Below, piece after piece: positions 6,141-12,414 of a stretch of DNA of 12,414 nt (position 1 is its first letter; every line of letters starts with the position of its first letter). Both the position numbers and the translations under genes were made by a program. Source of the stretch: Bdellovibrionales bacterium (GTDB taxonomy: Bacteria > Bdellovibrionota > Bdellovibrionia > Bdellovibrionales > UBA1609); NCBI GenBank assembly GCA_020435025.1, contig JAGRAG010000117.1, positions 1 through 12,414 of the forward strand, read 5' to 3'. The notes under the pieces were generated by a model that worked only from the letters and a program-made list of their open reading frames with translations, did not search any database and had not been told where the DNA came from.

Positions 6141-6164
6141 TTAAGAAATCGGGCTATTTCTTAA
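6141..6164. repeat. Perfect 9-bp inverted repeat TTAAGAAAT-N6-ATTTCTTAA
   Basis: Symmetrical 24-bp site about 100 bp upstream of the TIGR02147 start; a further half-site-like AAAGAAAT follows at 6163-6170. No T run adjoins it, so an operator is likelier than a terminator. The protein that binds it is unknown; autoregulation by the TIGR02147 protein is a guess. Confidence 0.5.
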
Positions 6165-6258
6165 AGAAATATGTAAGATCAACAAAGTGGCACACTGCGT
6201 AAGGCTTGGTTTCAAAGAAGAACAGCACCAACGACACATCCCTCGTTTTAAGCACGAT

Positions 6259-6312
6259 AAAAGGCACCTTCAAATTGCGGTTGAAAATTCAGATAACTAA
6301 AGGGTGCCTTTT
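6259..6312 (-). terminator. Terminator of the three-gene exported-protein cluster (bidirectional form)
   Basis: AAAAGGCACC (6259-6268) and GGTGCCTTTT (6303-6312) pair perfectly over 10 bp. An inner TTCAA/TTGAA hairpin (6269-6285) lies in the loop. It sits just after the stop at 6319 on the minus strand, with T-rich 3' arms on either strand. Confidence 0.65.
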
Positions 6313-6318
6313 AATCCT

Positions 6319-7950
6319 TTAAGGTAGAAAAGCTTGAGGTTGCAATTCGATGACCGGTAGAATTCGATCATCTCCGAAATCAACTCTTAATGGTGATGTA
6401 ATTGGGCCTAAAAATTGAAAATGAATACTTAATGCGCCCTTGCCATTATTGAAAATCAGCTGCGGCGAATACAGTTGGCTGCTACGACCCAACTTAGGGT
6501 TCAGCTCCGTTAAAAAGGAACTCACGTCAACTATTGCAGCGACCTCTTGGCCAAACTCTAAATTGACGGGTTCATCTCCCTCCATCACTCGATACAATGG
6601 ACCTCGAAAATAGAACATGTCCGACGTGACTTTTAGGGGAAACATCGAGACTTCAAAAAATGAAGCTCCATACGCTACAGCTGAAATAGCCAAGCCCATT
6701 TTTCCAAGTGCATCTTGTCCTTCTGGAATTTTGGGAAATTCGATACTACGATGATTCCCCTCGGCTAAGGCCTTACGAATCAAGTTCGCACGCACACTGG
6801 TGTTGTCCATTAGTTGCATAAAATTTTTCTTAGCAATATTTATCTCCGCGTCTATAGCTTCCTTCGTTACTGAGGCCGTCCATGCGCGACCATCTCCGAA
6901 ACTATGAGAAAAATACACCCGCTTACAAACTTTATCAGAAATCACTTGTTCTAAGGTAACGATCGTGTTTTCGCAAGATCCATTGCTATCTACACAGATT
7001 AACTTACCTCTAAATTCATATTTCGTATTGCTTGTGTACGTTTGTCTTAATGTCGATACAACTTTTTGAGCCCCTCCGATTCCAACAAGATCTCCTTCTA
7101 AACGAAATCTTTCCAGATCACCCGCATTAAAAACATCAAAATAAACAACTGCTCTTCCCTTTGGCTGACCGGTATTTTTATAAACCTTGACGGTTGGTTG
7201 CATCAAGTGAGCCGCTAACTGCAAACTTGCAGCTTGCATTGAAGGCTCCTGACAACGAATGAGTGATTTCAAAAAAGCCATAACTCCATTTTTCCGACCT
7301 GTCGTAAAGCGCCGACCAGACTCAGGCTCCACTCCACCCGTGAACGGATCGTGAATGGACGTGTGCAGTTGAACATTACAGCTTTGTAGTTCATTTGTTG
7401 AAGTCGGCAAGTACGTAATATCGAGGGGCTTGCCCTTTAAATCTGCAAAGCTCTCGGCTACGACCGAAGCTTTCATTTTTTCATCCCGCATTCTAGGATG
7501 CAATTCTCCGGAAAGAGTATTTGAGGAATCATAGTATTCTATGACAACCCCATCATGCTCATTATTTCCTAAAATTTCAGGCACCTGAGGCTCTTGATCC
7601 GATCTTTCTGGATGTCCCTTTTCAAAAACTCTTTCATCTTTTTTATAGGTATGGCGCCTCTGTCCATCTCGAGTGACCTTACCCCGCTTATCCTGCCCTT
7701 CCGGTAAATCCGAATGAGAACTCGGGTCCTCTGGAGCAACTTGGGCATCACCAGGAGCTGGCTTTTGCGGACTCTTCAAGCTCTTATCAGTCGGTGTGTC
7801 CTGAGGATCTCCTTTCGGTGATGTCTCTTGCTTTTCAGGATTTTGTGGTGGATGTGAAAGCGTCCGCTTTTCTTCTGTACAGCCCGTCGACACTAAGAAG
7901 ACAAAGGCACTAAGAAGTACAAAAATATTTTTTTTGGACAAACAAAACAT
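6319..7950 (-). CDS. Large putative lipoprotein, unknown function
   Basis: 543 residues from the ATG at 7950, chosen because GGAG lies 5 nt upstream; the open frame extends back to a GTG at 8001 that has no ribosome site. The signal sequence has KK at 6-7, a hydrophobic core, then LVSTGC with C24 as probable lipid-modified residue. The lipobox is imperfect, having Ser at -3. There is no Asp at +2, which in standard Lol sorting favours the outer membrane. Residues ~25-125 are a low-complexity linker rich in Pro, Lys, Asp, Glu and Gln, suggesting the globular part is held away from the membrane. The remainder (~125-543) is a mixed fold with five cysteines that I cannot assign to a family. It is the last gene of a three-gene exported-protein cluster and begins 57 nt after the previous stop. 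Confidence 0.8.
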   Translation of the reverse strand: MFCLSKKNIFVLLSAFVFLVSTGCTEEKRTLSHPPQNPEKQETSPKGDPQDTPTDKSLKSPQKPAPGDAQVAPEDPSSHSDLPEGQDKRGKVTRDGQRRHTYKKDERVFEKGHPERSDQEPQVPEILGNNEHDGVVIEYYDSSNTLSGELHPRMRDEKMKASVVAESFADLKGKPLDITYLPTSTNELQSCNVQLHTSIHDPFTGGVEPESGRRFTTGRKNGVMAFLKSLIRCQEPSMQAASLQLAAHLMQPTVKVYKNTGQPKGRAVVYFDVFNAGDLERFRLEGDLVGIGGAQKVVSTLRQTYTSNTKYEFRGKLICVDSNGSCENTIVTLEQVISDKVCKRVYFSHSFGDGRAWTASVTKEAIDAEINIAKKNFMQLMDNTSVRANLIRKALAEGNHRSIEFPKIPEGQDALGKMGLAISAVAYGASFFEVSMFPLKVTSDMFYFRGPLYRVMEGDEPVNLEFGQEVAAIVDVSSFLTELNPKLGRSSQLYSPQLIFNNGKGALSIHFQFLGPITSPLRVDFGDDRILPVIELQPQAFLP

Positions 7951-8007
7951 ATTTTCTCCAAACACTTTTAAGTAGCTACTTTCAAAAAAAAACAGGCTCA
8001 CACTAGC

Positions 8008-9054
8008 CTACAATTTCTTAAAGGTTAAAATTAAGAACGCTTCTTGCTTACAACTCACCTTTTTGATGGAATCATTTGGTAATTCATTAGGTCCATTTGG
8101 CGGCTTTATAACTTCATAAATGCGACACGTCGGCGAATATGAAACAACATCAGAAAGAATTGGAACTTCAGGAGGTGACACATCTATACGCTCATCAGGA
8201 AACGCCATTTGAATCCACATCTTCGGGAGAGGAGATGCCATCGCAACGGACATCAGTACTTGAATGTCTAAAGGAGCGTATGCAAAGTTTAAGTCAGGAG
8301 AAAGAACAATATCTCTTTTAGGATCTAGAGACTCTTCTACAGAATAACCATAAATTTCAACCATATTTTTTTTAGCCCGCGACACATACTCCAAAAAAAA
8401 CTCGGGAGTTTCCGACTCTGATTCGAATTGGGGCTCCGAAATCACGGGAGGAGCAGCGAAACTCATTGCAGAACCTGTAACAAAGCCCATCGAGTCAGAA
8501 GAAACGGTTTCTTCATCATCCAAAGCCTGCTCGCCACTGTCGTTCTTGGAAGCCATTGCCGTTTTCAATTTAACAAACTGCTTTTTAATTGCACTAGATA
8601 TATATATGTCTGGGATAACAACTCCACCAACATTTCCCGTGCTTATAATCATAGATGATAACTTAGTGCCATCAGCTAAAATCACAGGGTCTCCTACCTT
8701 GAGTTCTCCCAGTGGCCTTTTAGGTATCTTTAAAAAGTAGTTTGAAGAAGAGAGTTTTGAGCTCAATTCCTCTGGAATAGAAAAGGCTTTAGGAACACTG
8801 TCCTTCCCGGCTACCAACACTTTATAATAAAGACCCACGATCTTAGGCATTTCCTGGCTTGTTGATCTGTACATCTCCCAAGTCTCACCGCCCTCTTTTC
8901 GAAAATTAGAAAACTCGAAGTTTCGGATAATTGACATGGAAAGACTTAATCGCACAGTATCAGAAGAATCCACCACGGGAGCGTCATCAGCAAAGGCCAC
9001 CCACTGAAATCCGATAAGACCTACTAAAATAAAACTGAGTAAACTGAATTGCAC
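8008..9054 (-). CDS. Exported protein, unknown function
   Basis: 348 residues from a GTG at 9054, which has GGAGG exactly 6 nt upstream. The frame is open back to a TTG at 9114, giving 20 more residues with a more basic N-terminus (MKTLLKLGLK) but no ribosome site. The signal peptide is hydrophobic (FSLLSFILVGLIGFQWVAFA) with cleavage expected before DDAPVV. With the shorter start it lacks the usual positive charge, so the choice is not certain. The mature part has a VGDPVILADG stretch and a region rich in Glu/Asp/Ser in the middle (around EQALDDEETVSSDS). The last ~50 residues contain two cysteines (SPTCRIYEV, KVSCKQEAF) that could form a disulfide. No family recognised. It is flanked by two other exported proteins on the same strand. 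Confidence 0.78.
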   Translation of the reverse strand: MQFSLLSFILVGLIGFQWVAFADDAPVVDSSDTVRLSLSMSIIRNFEFSNFRKEGGETWEMYRSTSQEMPKIVGLYYKVLVAGKDSVPKAFSIPEELSSKLSSSNYFLKIPKRPLGELKVGDPVILADGTKLSSMIISTGNVGGVVIPDIYISSAIKKQFVKLKTAMASKNDSGEQALDDEETVSSDSMGFVTGSAMSFAAPPVISEPQFESESETPEFFLEYVSRAKKNMVEIYGYSVEESLDPKRDIVLSPDLNFAYAPLDIQVLMSVAMASPLPKMWIQMAFPDERIDVSPPEVPILSDVVSYSPTCRIYEVIKPPNGPNELPNDSIKKVSCKQEAFLILTFKKL

Positions 9055-9168
9055 AGAAAACCTCCAGAAAGCCAACGTTGCAGCTTTAAGGCCAAGTTTC
9101 AGAAGGGTTTTCAATTTAAGTTATTTTTTATGAAGTGATATTAAACGTTTATCAAAGAGGACCCGGTC

Positions 9169-9216
9169 GGCCAATAGATCCTGCTTGCACAAGTAGCGAA
9201 AGTGACATTATTGGCC
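9169..9216 (-). repeat. Long-range inverted repeat forming a leader hairpin
   Basis: GGCCAATA (9169-9176) and TATTGGCC (9209-9216) pair perfectly and enclose a smaller CTGCTT/AAGTAG hairpin. It lies between the stop of the 115-residue gene and the start of the next, where it could separate their expression or protect an mRNA end. A TTGACA sits beside it (9233-9238, minus strand) without a well-spaced -10. Confidence 0.45.
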
Positions 9217-9239
9217 AACACCCACCAAAAAATTGTCAA

Positions 9240-9587
9240 CTAAATAGAGCTGATGGCCGTAATACAGTAGTCATTAAAACGAGAGTAACTGACCTGAATG
9301 AATCGACCACTCTTCATAGCCTCTCTAAGAACATTTAAGTTTTCATCTTGGACTAAGCGACGGCCATCCTGGATTTCTCCTTCTGCACTCGACCCACAAA
9401 ATGTAAGAATCAGAGCTTCTTCAGGCGATCGTCCTTCCTCAAGAGATTTAATTTTTATTTTCTCACCGACAGCAATGGCCTTAATCGAAACCGTCTTTGT
9501 TTCCTCAGTATCAAAAACATCTGCCTGAATAGAGTTAATGTTTAAAAGAAAAACCAAGAAAATCAGTATGGCATGATGCCAGTTCAT
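9240..9587 (-). CDS. Small secreted/periplasmic protein, unknown function
   Basis: 115 residues from the ATG at 9587. The N-terminal segment is strongly hydrophobic (AILIFLVFLL), with likely signal-peptidase cleavage after IQA at residue 22. The mature protein of ~93 residues is beta-rich in appearance (TKTVSIKAIAVGEKIKIKSL) and has two cysteines, one in FCGSS and one in DYCITA near the end, which could pair. No family recognised. It is the first gene of the three-gene cluster, with a good promoter ~65-95 nt upstream and a hairpin just before the start. The ribosome site is weak (GGGT ~9 nt upstream). Confidence 0.72.
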   Translation of the reverse strand: MNWHHAILIFLVFLLNINSIQADVFDTEETKTVSIKAIAVGEKIKIKSLEEGRSPEEALILTFCGSSAEGEIQDGRRLVQDENLNVLREAMKSGRFIQVSYSRFNDYCITAISSI

Positions 9588-9602
9588 AATTACTACCCAA
9601 CC

Positions 9603-9625
9603 CTCGTAAAAAGCAAAATTACGAG
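9603..9625 (-). promoter_or_regulatory. Leader hairpin next to the start of the exported-protein cluster
   Basis: CTCGTAA/TTACGAG, perfect 7-bp arms with a 9-nt loop, 15 nt upstream of the ATG at 9587 on the minus-strand transcript. It could modulate translation or stabilise the mRNA. Confidence 0.45.
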
Positions 9626-9653
9626 CCTGTTAATTTCCATAAAGTCTTTACTG

Positions 9654-9681
9654 GATATAGCTTTTCTCACGCCACAGTCAA
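9654..9681 (-). promoter_or_regulatory. Promoter of the three-gene exported-protein cluster
   Basis: On the minus strand TTGACT (9681-9676), a 16-nt spacer, TATATC (9659-9654). This is the best-spaced sigma-70 candidate in the window and implies a leader of about 60 nt containing the hairpin at 9603-9625. Confidence 0.55.
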
Positions 9682-9770
9682 TGAATACCTAAATGTTTTT
9701 TACGACTTCGATCCGACCCAGTCACACATTTAAACATCTGAATTCACACATAAAATATAAATTTGGTAGC

Positions 9771-9853
9771 AAAAATGGTTCCCTTTTCTTGTGAATGAGT
9801 TTCTAAAAAAGAATAGATGTCCTCATTGACAAAGAGAGGGTGCCTTTTTTTTT
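9771..9853 (-). terminator. Candidate terminator of the phosphatase/peptidase/YciO cluster
   Basis: On the minus strand, A-run plus GGCACCC (from 9853) pairs imperfectly with GGGAACC plus T-run (to 9771), with an inner perfect AATGAG/CTCATT stem (9794-9799 with 9822-9827). The design, and the AAAAGGCACCC edge, match the terminator at 6259-6312. Nine Ts on the plus strand would also allow leftover rightward termination. Confidence 0.4.
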
Positions 9854-9855
9854 GC

Positions 9856-10476
9856 TTAAAACAGAGCTCCGACTCCTTCGCGAATTAATTGCGGCTCTGA
9901 CTCAGTGAAGTCGATAATTGTGCTTTCCCCCAGAAATTCAATCTCTTCCGGGTCTAAAATAAGGTCAATTTTATGGGAAAGACCTTCTTCAATCAAATAA
10001 GAGTAAATTGGCATTTCATCACCAAATTCGAGCATCTCAGGGACAATATTTGTAGATAACAAACCGTCATTGTATTTTTCTAAAAAGATCTGGATGAATT
10101 CTCCAGGCGGAAATCTCAATCCCACTTGTTGATCCGTCTTAGAGGCTTTGAGATGTTTAGTAATTTTTTTTGTAGCATTAAAAATAAATGTATAGCAACC
10201 AGGAATATGAGACTTAATCTGACGAAAAATATGACTATCAATGACAGCAACATCAGTAGCGATAGATATATTCGGACAGAGTAAACTAAAATGTTTAGAT
10301 TTCTCCTCTCCTTTTAGTTTGTATAAACGATCCACTCCCTTTTTATGAAACGGAGAACAACAAATAACCCAATTTGTATCCGTAGGCAAACAGACCAAAC
10401 CTCCCTCATTGATAAGCGAGTAGGCTTTTCGCAAAATACGATCATTAGGATTATGGGCAATCAGGTATTCAATCAT
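9856..10476 (-). CDS. yciO: YciO-like member of the Sua5/YciO/YrdC family
   Basis: 206 residues, the same length as E. coli YciO. Family pattern: GGLVCLPTDTNW (25-36), equivalent to the YPTDS/LPTDT ATP/threonine site; YKLKGEEKSKHFSLLC (52-67), equivalent to the basic substrate-binding strand; PGCYTFIF (92-99); VGLRFP (118-123); LLSTN (139-143); and the C-terminal LIREGVGAL. Members bind double-stranded RNA or make L-threonylcarbamoyladenylate for the tRNA t6A modification. The YciO branch is weaker or different in that activity, so I infer a related activity rather than the essential TsaC role. The start ATG lies 12 nt after the M23 peptidase stop, so they should be co-transcribed. The ribosome site is poor, which suggests coupling to the upstream gene. 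Confidence 0.85.
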   Translation of the reverse strand: MIEYLIAHNPNDRILRKAYSLINEGGLVCLPTDTNWVICCSPFHKKGVDRLYKLKGEEKSKHFSLLCPNISIATDVAVIDSHIFRQIKSHIPGCYTFIFNATKKITKHLKASKTDQQVGLRFPPGEFIQIFLEKYNDGLLSTNIVPEMLEFGDEMPIYSYLIEEGLSHKIDLILDPEEIEFLGESTIIDFTESEPQLIREGVGALF

Positions 10477-10488
10477 TTTCTTACTAGG

Positions 10489-11487
10489 CTAATCATTCAA
10501 AATATAATTGGTGGGATCAATAGGAACCCCGTGAACTCTTACCTCATAATGAACATGCGGTCCAGAAGAACGTCCTGTATTTCCTACTGCGGAAATAACG
10601 TCCCATCGTTTCACTTTTTGCCCTACTTCCACAAAAATTTGTGAATTATGGGCAAAACGTGTCTTCACGCCATAACCATGATCAATAGCTACTAATTTTC
10701 CATAACCCGATTCATACCCCACGTAGGAAACGACACCGTCAGCTGGTGACTTCACCGGAGTTCCAGGAGGAGCCGCAATATCCAATCCTTGGTGCATCAC
10801 CGGCTTGCCACTAAAGGGGTCGATACGATATCCAAATCGAGACGTGTACCAACCTCGAGCCGGCTTTATACTTGGTGTAGAGTTTAAAAGGCTTTCACGC
10901 TCGGAAAGGGTCTCATACAGCTCAATGATTCCCTGCTCACGCAGTCCCGATGTTTTTACCACCCGATCTATCCGGATCGACAACAGTGCATAGTTTTCCG
11001 TTTTGGCACGAGAGAGTTCTTTTTTAGCAATGTCTAATGGAGGCTTTTCAAGAAAGAGAGAGTCCTTACTCAAAAATTCTGAAGAGTTCTTCTCGCCGTC
11101 CCTATTAAATTCCAAGAAGGCCTGTCCAGCCTTTGGCGAGGAGCCCATCGCCAACTGTATTGTACGATCTTCTTGATCAACATCAGTAATTCGACGCAGC
11201 TTTGCTTCTGTGACCCGAATTCGCTCTAAACTGTTTTCCAAAGAATTCACTTTACTTTCAATGACTTGAAATTGTCTGGTTAACAAAGAATTTTCCGCTC
11301 GAAGTCTTTTGTTTTCCCCTGTCTCCAGTAGCAACCCTACATAATCTACAGCCATAGCCGAAAACAGAACAAACAAAATAACCGATAAAACTAAAACACC
11401 CTTTAACCACGAAGCGGCCAAACAAAAACTGCGCGTTTCGCCCCTTCGATTGCTCGAAACCAGTATCGTATAAGTTTTTTTATCCAT
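10489..11487 (-). CDS. Membrane-anchored M23-family peptidoglycan endopeptidase
   Basis: 332 residues from the ATG at 11487 (AGGG 5 nt upstream; alternatives are ATG 11490 and GTG 11505). Order: a short cytoplasmic lead MDKKTYTILVSSNRRGETR; one membrane segment at ~29-49; a coiled coil of ~45 residues (ENKRLRAENSLL... to ITDVD); a helical linker; then a LytM/M23 domain from ~210. All zinc and catalytic residues are present: H232 and D236 in HQGLD, H280 in FAHNS, H311 and H313 in HVHYE. It should be an active zinc enzyme cutting peptide cross-links, anchored in the inner membrane and facing the periplasm. The layout resembles divisome- or elongation-linked M23 proteins. Roles in the cell's own wall growth or, in a predator, prey-wall remodelling are both possible. 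It follows the PP2C gene by about 95 nt. Confidence 0.93.
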   Translation of the reverse strand: MDKKTYTILVSSNRRGETRSFCLAASWLKGVLVLSVILFVLFSAMAVDYVGLLLETGENKRLRAENSLLTRQFQVIESKVNSLENSLERIRVTEAKLRRITDVDQEDRTIQLAMGSSPKAGQAFLEFNRDGEKNSSEFLSKDSLFLEKPPLDIAKKELSRAKTENYALLSIRIDRVVKTSGLREQGIIELYETLSERESLLNSTPSIKPARGWYTSRFGYRIDPFSGKPVMHQGLDIAAPPGTPVKSPADGVVSYVGYESGYGKLVAIDHGYGVKTRFAHNSQIFVEVGQKVKRWDVISAVGNTGRSSGPHVHYEVRVHGVPIDPTNYILND

Positions 11488-11519
11488 CATAGCCCTAATT
11501 TTCACTCATCCGAAGACAC

Positions 11520-11548
11520 AAGTTACGACGAAAATCACAAAATGTCAG
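11520..11548 (-). promoter_or_regulatory. Weak candidate promoter between the phosphatase and peptidase genes
   Basis: On the minus strand CTGACA (11548-11543), a 17-nt spacer, TAACTT (11525-11520). The -35 is good and the -10 poor. The peptidase may therefore be transcribed both with the phosphatase and from its own start. Confidence 0.3.
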
Positions 11549-11582
11549 AGAAAATCGCGCTTTAAACGATGAGACGTTCCAT

Positions 11583-12302
11583 TCAATCTGTCACTTTAAA
11601 AACTATAACCGAGATATTATCATCTCCGCCAGCCTCTTTGGCCCGCTTTATACATGTTGCAACAACTTGGTCCTCTGGAGTATTTGCCAAAATATCTAAT
11701 ATTTCCGCATCACTAACCTGTCCTGTTAAGCCATCGGAACACATCAAATAGGTCTCTCCAGGCTCAACTATTCGCTGATATAGATCCGGCTGAACCGAGT
11801 CCTCAAACCCCACACTCCGCGTGATTACATTTTTTGCAACAGTACTTTCGATCTCTTCGATAGACATGGAGCCGGCGCGAATTTGCTCATTAAAAAGAGA
11901 ATGGTCCTCGGTGACCTGCCACAGTTGACCCTCTTTAAAAAGATAAGCCCTAGAATCTCCAACATTTCCTATATGTAAGACAGATCCATGAAAATAGGCG
12001 ACCACCATGGTTGTTCCCATACCACGTAACTCAGGCCGATCCACATTGGCTGTTTGAAAAATACGGCCACTGGCCTTGCTATAGGCTTTCCTAATAAGAT
12101 CTTTAATGGGCTGGCTTTTTCCTTCGGATATGACCTTCTCAACAGTCTCAATGGCCAAGGCCGATGCAACTTCACCACCCTTATGTCCCCCCATCCCATC
12201 TGCAATGATATAGAGATTCATGTTTTGATTCACTAAAATGGAATCTTGATTATTTTTTCTTTTAAGACCAACGTCTGTGGCCCCCCAAATAGATAAATTC
12301 AT
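11583..12302 (-). CDS. PP2C-family Ser/Thr protein phosphatase (Stp/PrpC type)
   Basis: 239 residues, the usual length of the minimal bacterial PP2C domain. All motifs are present in order: ATDVGLKRKNNQD with R15 and D20; ADGMGGHKGGEVAS with the metal-binding D35 and G36; MGTTMVV; GNVGDSRAYL; TEDHS; ITRSVG; CSDGLTGQVSD with D190; and GGDDNISVIV with D228. It should remove phosphate from Ser/Thr residues with Mn2+/Mg2+, normally reversing a PknB-like kinase; no kinase lies in the window, though it could be just beyond the right edge. It is cytoplasmic, with no membrane segment. It leads the M23 peptidase gene, whose activity or partners may be controlled by phosphorylation, but that is only an inference from position. 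No good ribosome site is visible before the ATG (AGGCGG is ~12 nt away). Confidence 0.95.
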   Translation of the reverse strand: MNLSIWGATDVGLKRKNNQDSILVNQNMNLYIIADGMGGHKGGEVASALAIETVEKVISEGKSQPIKDLIRKAYSKASGRIFQTANVDRPELRGMGTTMVVAYFHGSVLHIGNVGDSRAYLFKEGQLWQVTEDHSLFNEQIRAGSMSIEEIESTVAKNVITRSVGFEDSVQPDLYQRIVEPGETYLMCSDGLTGQVSDAEILDILANTPEDQVVATCIKRAKEAGGDDNISVIVFKVTD

Positions 12303-12364
12303 TTTTAAATTTTACCGCCTGATTAATGTTGATCCAACAAAAAAAAACCATTCCACTTATCTAA

Positions 12365-12392
12365 CTTATAAAAACTGCCGAAGAGATTTTAA
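12365..12392 (-). promoter_or_regulatory. Candidate promoter of the phosphatase gene
   Basis: On the minus strand TTAAAA (12392-12387), a 16-nt spacer, TATAAG (12370-12365). A perfect TTGACA also lies just upstream near the right edge, but I see no well-spaced -10 for it. Confidence 0.35.
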
Positions 12393-12414
12393 GAGGTATC
12401 TATTGTCAAAAAAC

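Noticed and set aside
8008..9054. CpaB/FlgA-like (SAF domain) pilus or flagellar assembly protein, because of the VGDPVILADG stretch.
   Set aside because: Only a short motif agrees, domain order does not, and no pilus or flagellar genes are nearby.
1..12414. CRISPR arrays, tRNA/rRNA genes, insertion sequences, attachment sites.
   Set aside because: No regularly spaced direct repeats, no cloverleaf or rRNA segments, and no transposase or integrase reading frames were seen on either strand.

Overview
The window looks like a chromosomal segment of a Bdellovibrio-like predatory or related bacterium (Bdellovibrionota). The base composition is moderately AT-rich. There is a TIGR02147/DUF4423 family protein, a family known to be expanded in Bdellovibrio and Fibrobacter. 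Several genes encode exported proteins with no recognisable family, and GTG/TTG starts are frequent. No insertion sequence, phage, CRISPR, tRNA or rRNA is visible. The genus assignment is an inference from gene content only.

Layout, left to right. (1) A minus-strand operon, cut at the left edge: a 24-residue micro-ORF with a near-perfect ribosome binding site (2155-2081), an unrecognised 83-residue basic protein (1915-1664), and an ABC exporter (from 1664) whose start overlaps the preceding stop. The exporter carries an unusual N-terminal soluble domain, and its nucleotide-binding domain lies mostly off the window. (2) A divergent monocistronic CPA-type cation:proton antiporter (2464-3744, plus). 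(3) A minus-strand pair: a YdjM/DUF457-type membrane protein (4792-4241) followed by a small periplasmic protein (4176-3763). (4) A gene-free stretch (4817-5132) holding a strongly structured plus-strand RNA. It ends in a canonical intrinsic terminator and has a 17-bp stem with two G-U pairs under a C-rich loop. This is the most interesting non-coding element here. (5) The TIGR02147 protein (6038-5133, minus) with palindromes upstream. (6) A minus-strand cluster of three exported proteins of unknown function (9587-9240, 9054-8008, 7950-6319) with a good promoter at the head and a large hairpin terminator at the tail. (7) A minus-strand cluster: PP2C-type Ser/Thr phosphatase (12302-11583), membrane-anchored M23 peptidoglycan endopeptidase (about 11487-10489) and YciO/Sua5-family protein (10476-9856).

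The recognisable genes are mostly envelope functions (ion/proton exchange, ABC export, peptidoglycan cleavage, exported proteins) with two regulators: a PP2C phosphatase and a TIGR02147 protein of unknown mechanism. The best candidates for something undescribed are the plus-strand RNA at 4961-5126 and the micro-ORF/small protein/ABC exporter unit at the left end. The three-gene exported-protein cluster in the middle is an uncharacterised unit. Start sites differing from the longest ORF were chosen where a Shine-Dalgarno sequence clearly decided the matter.
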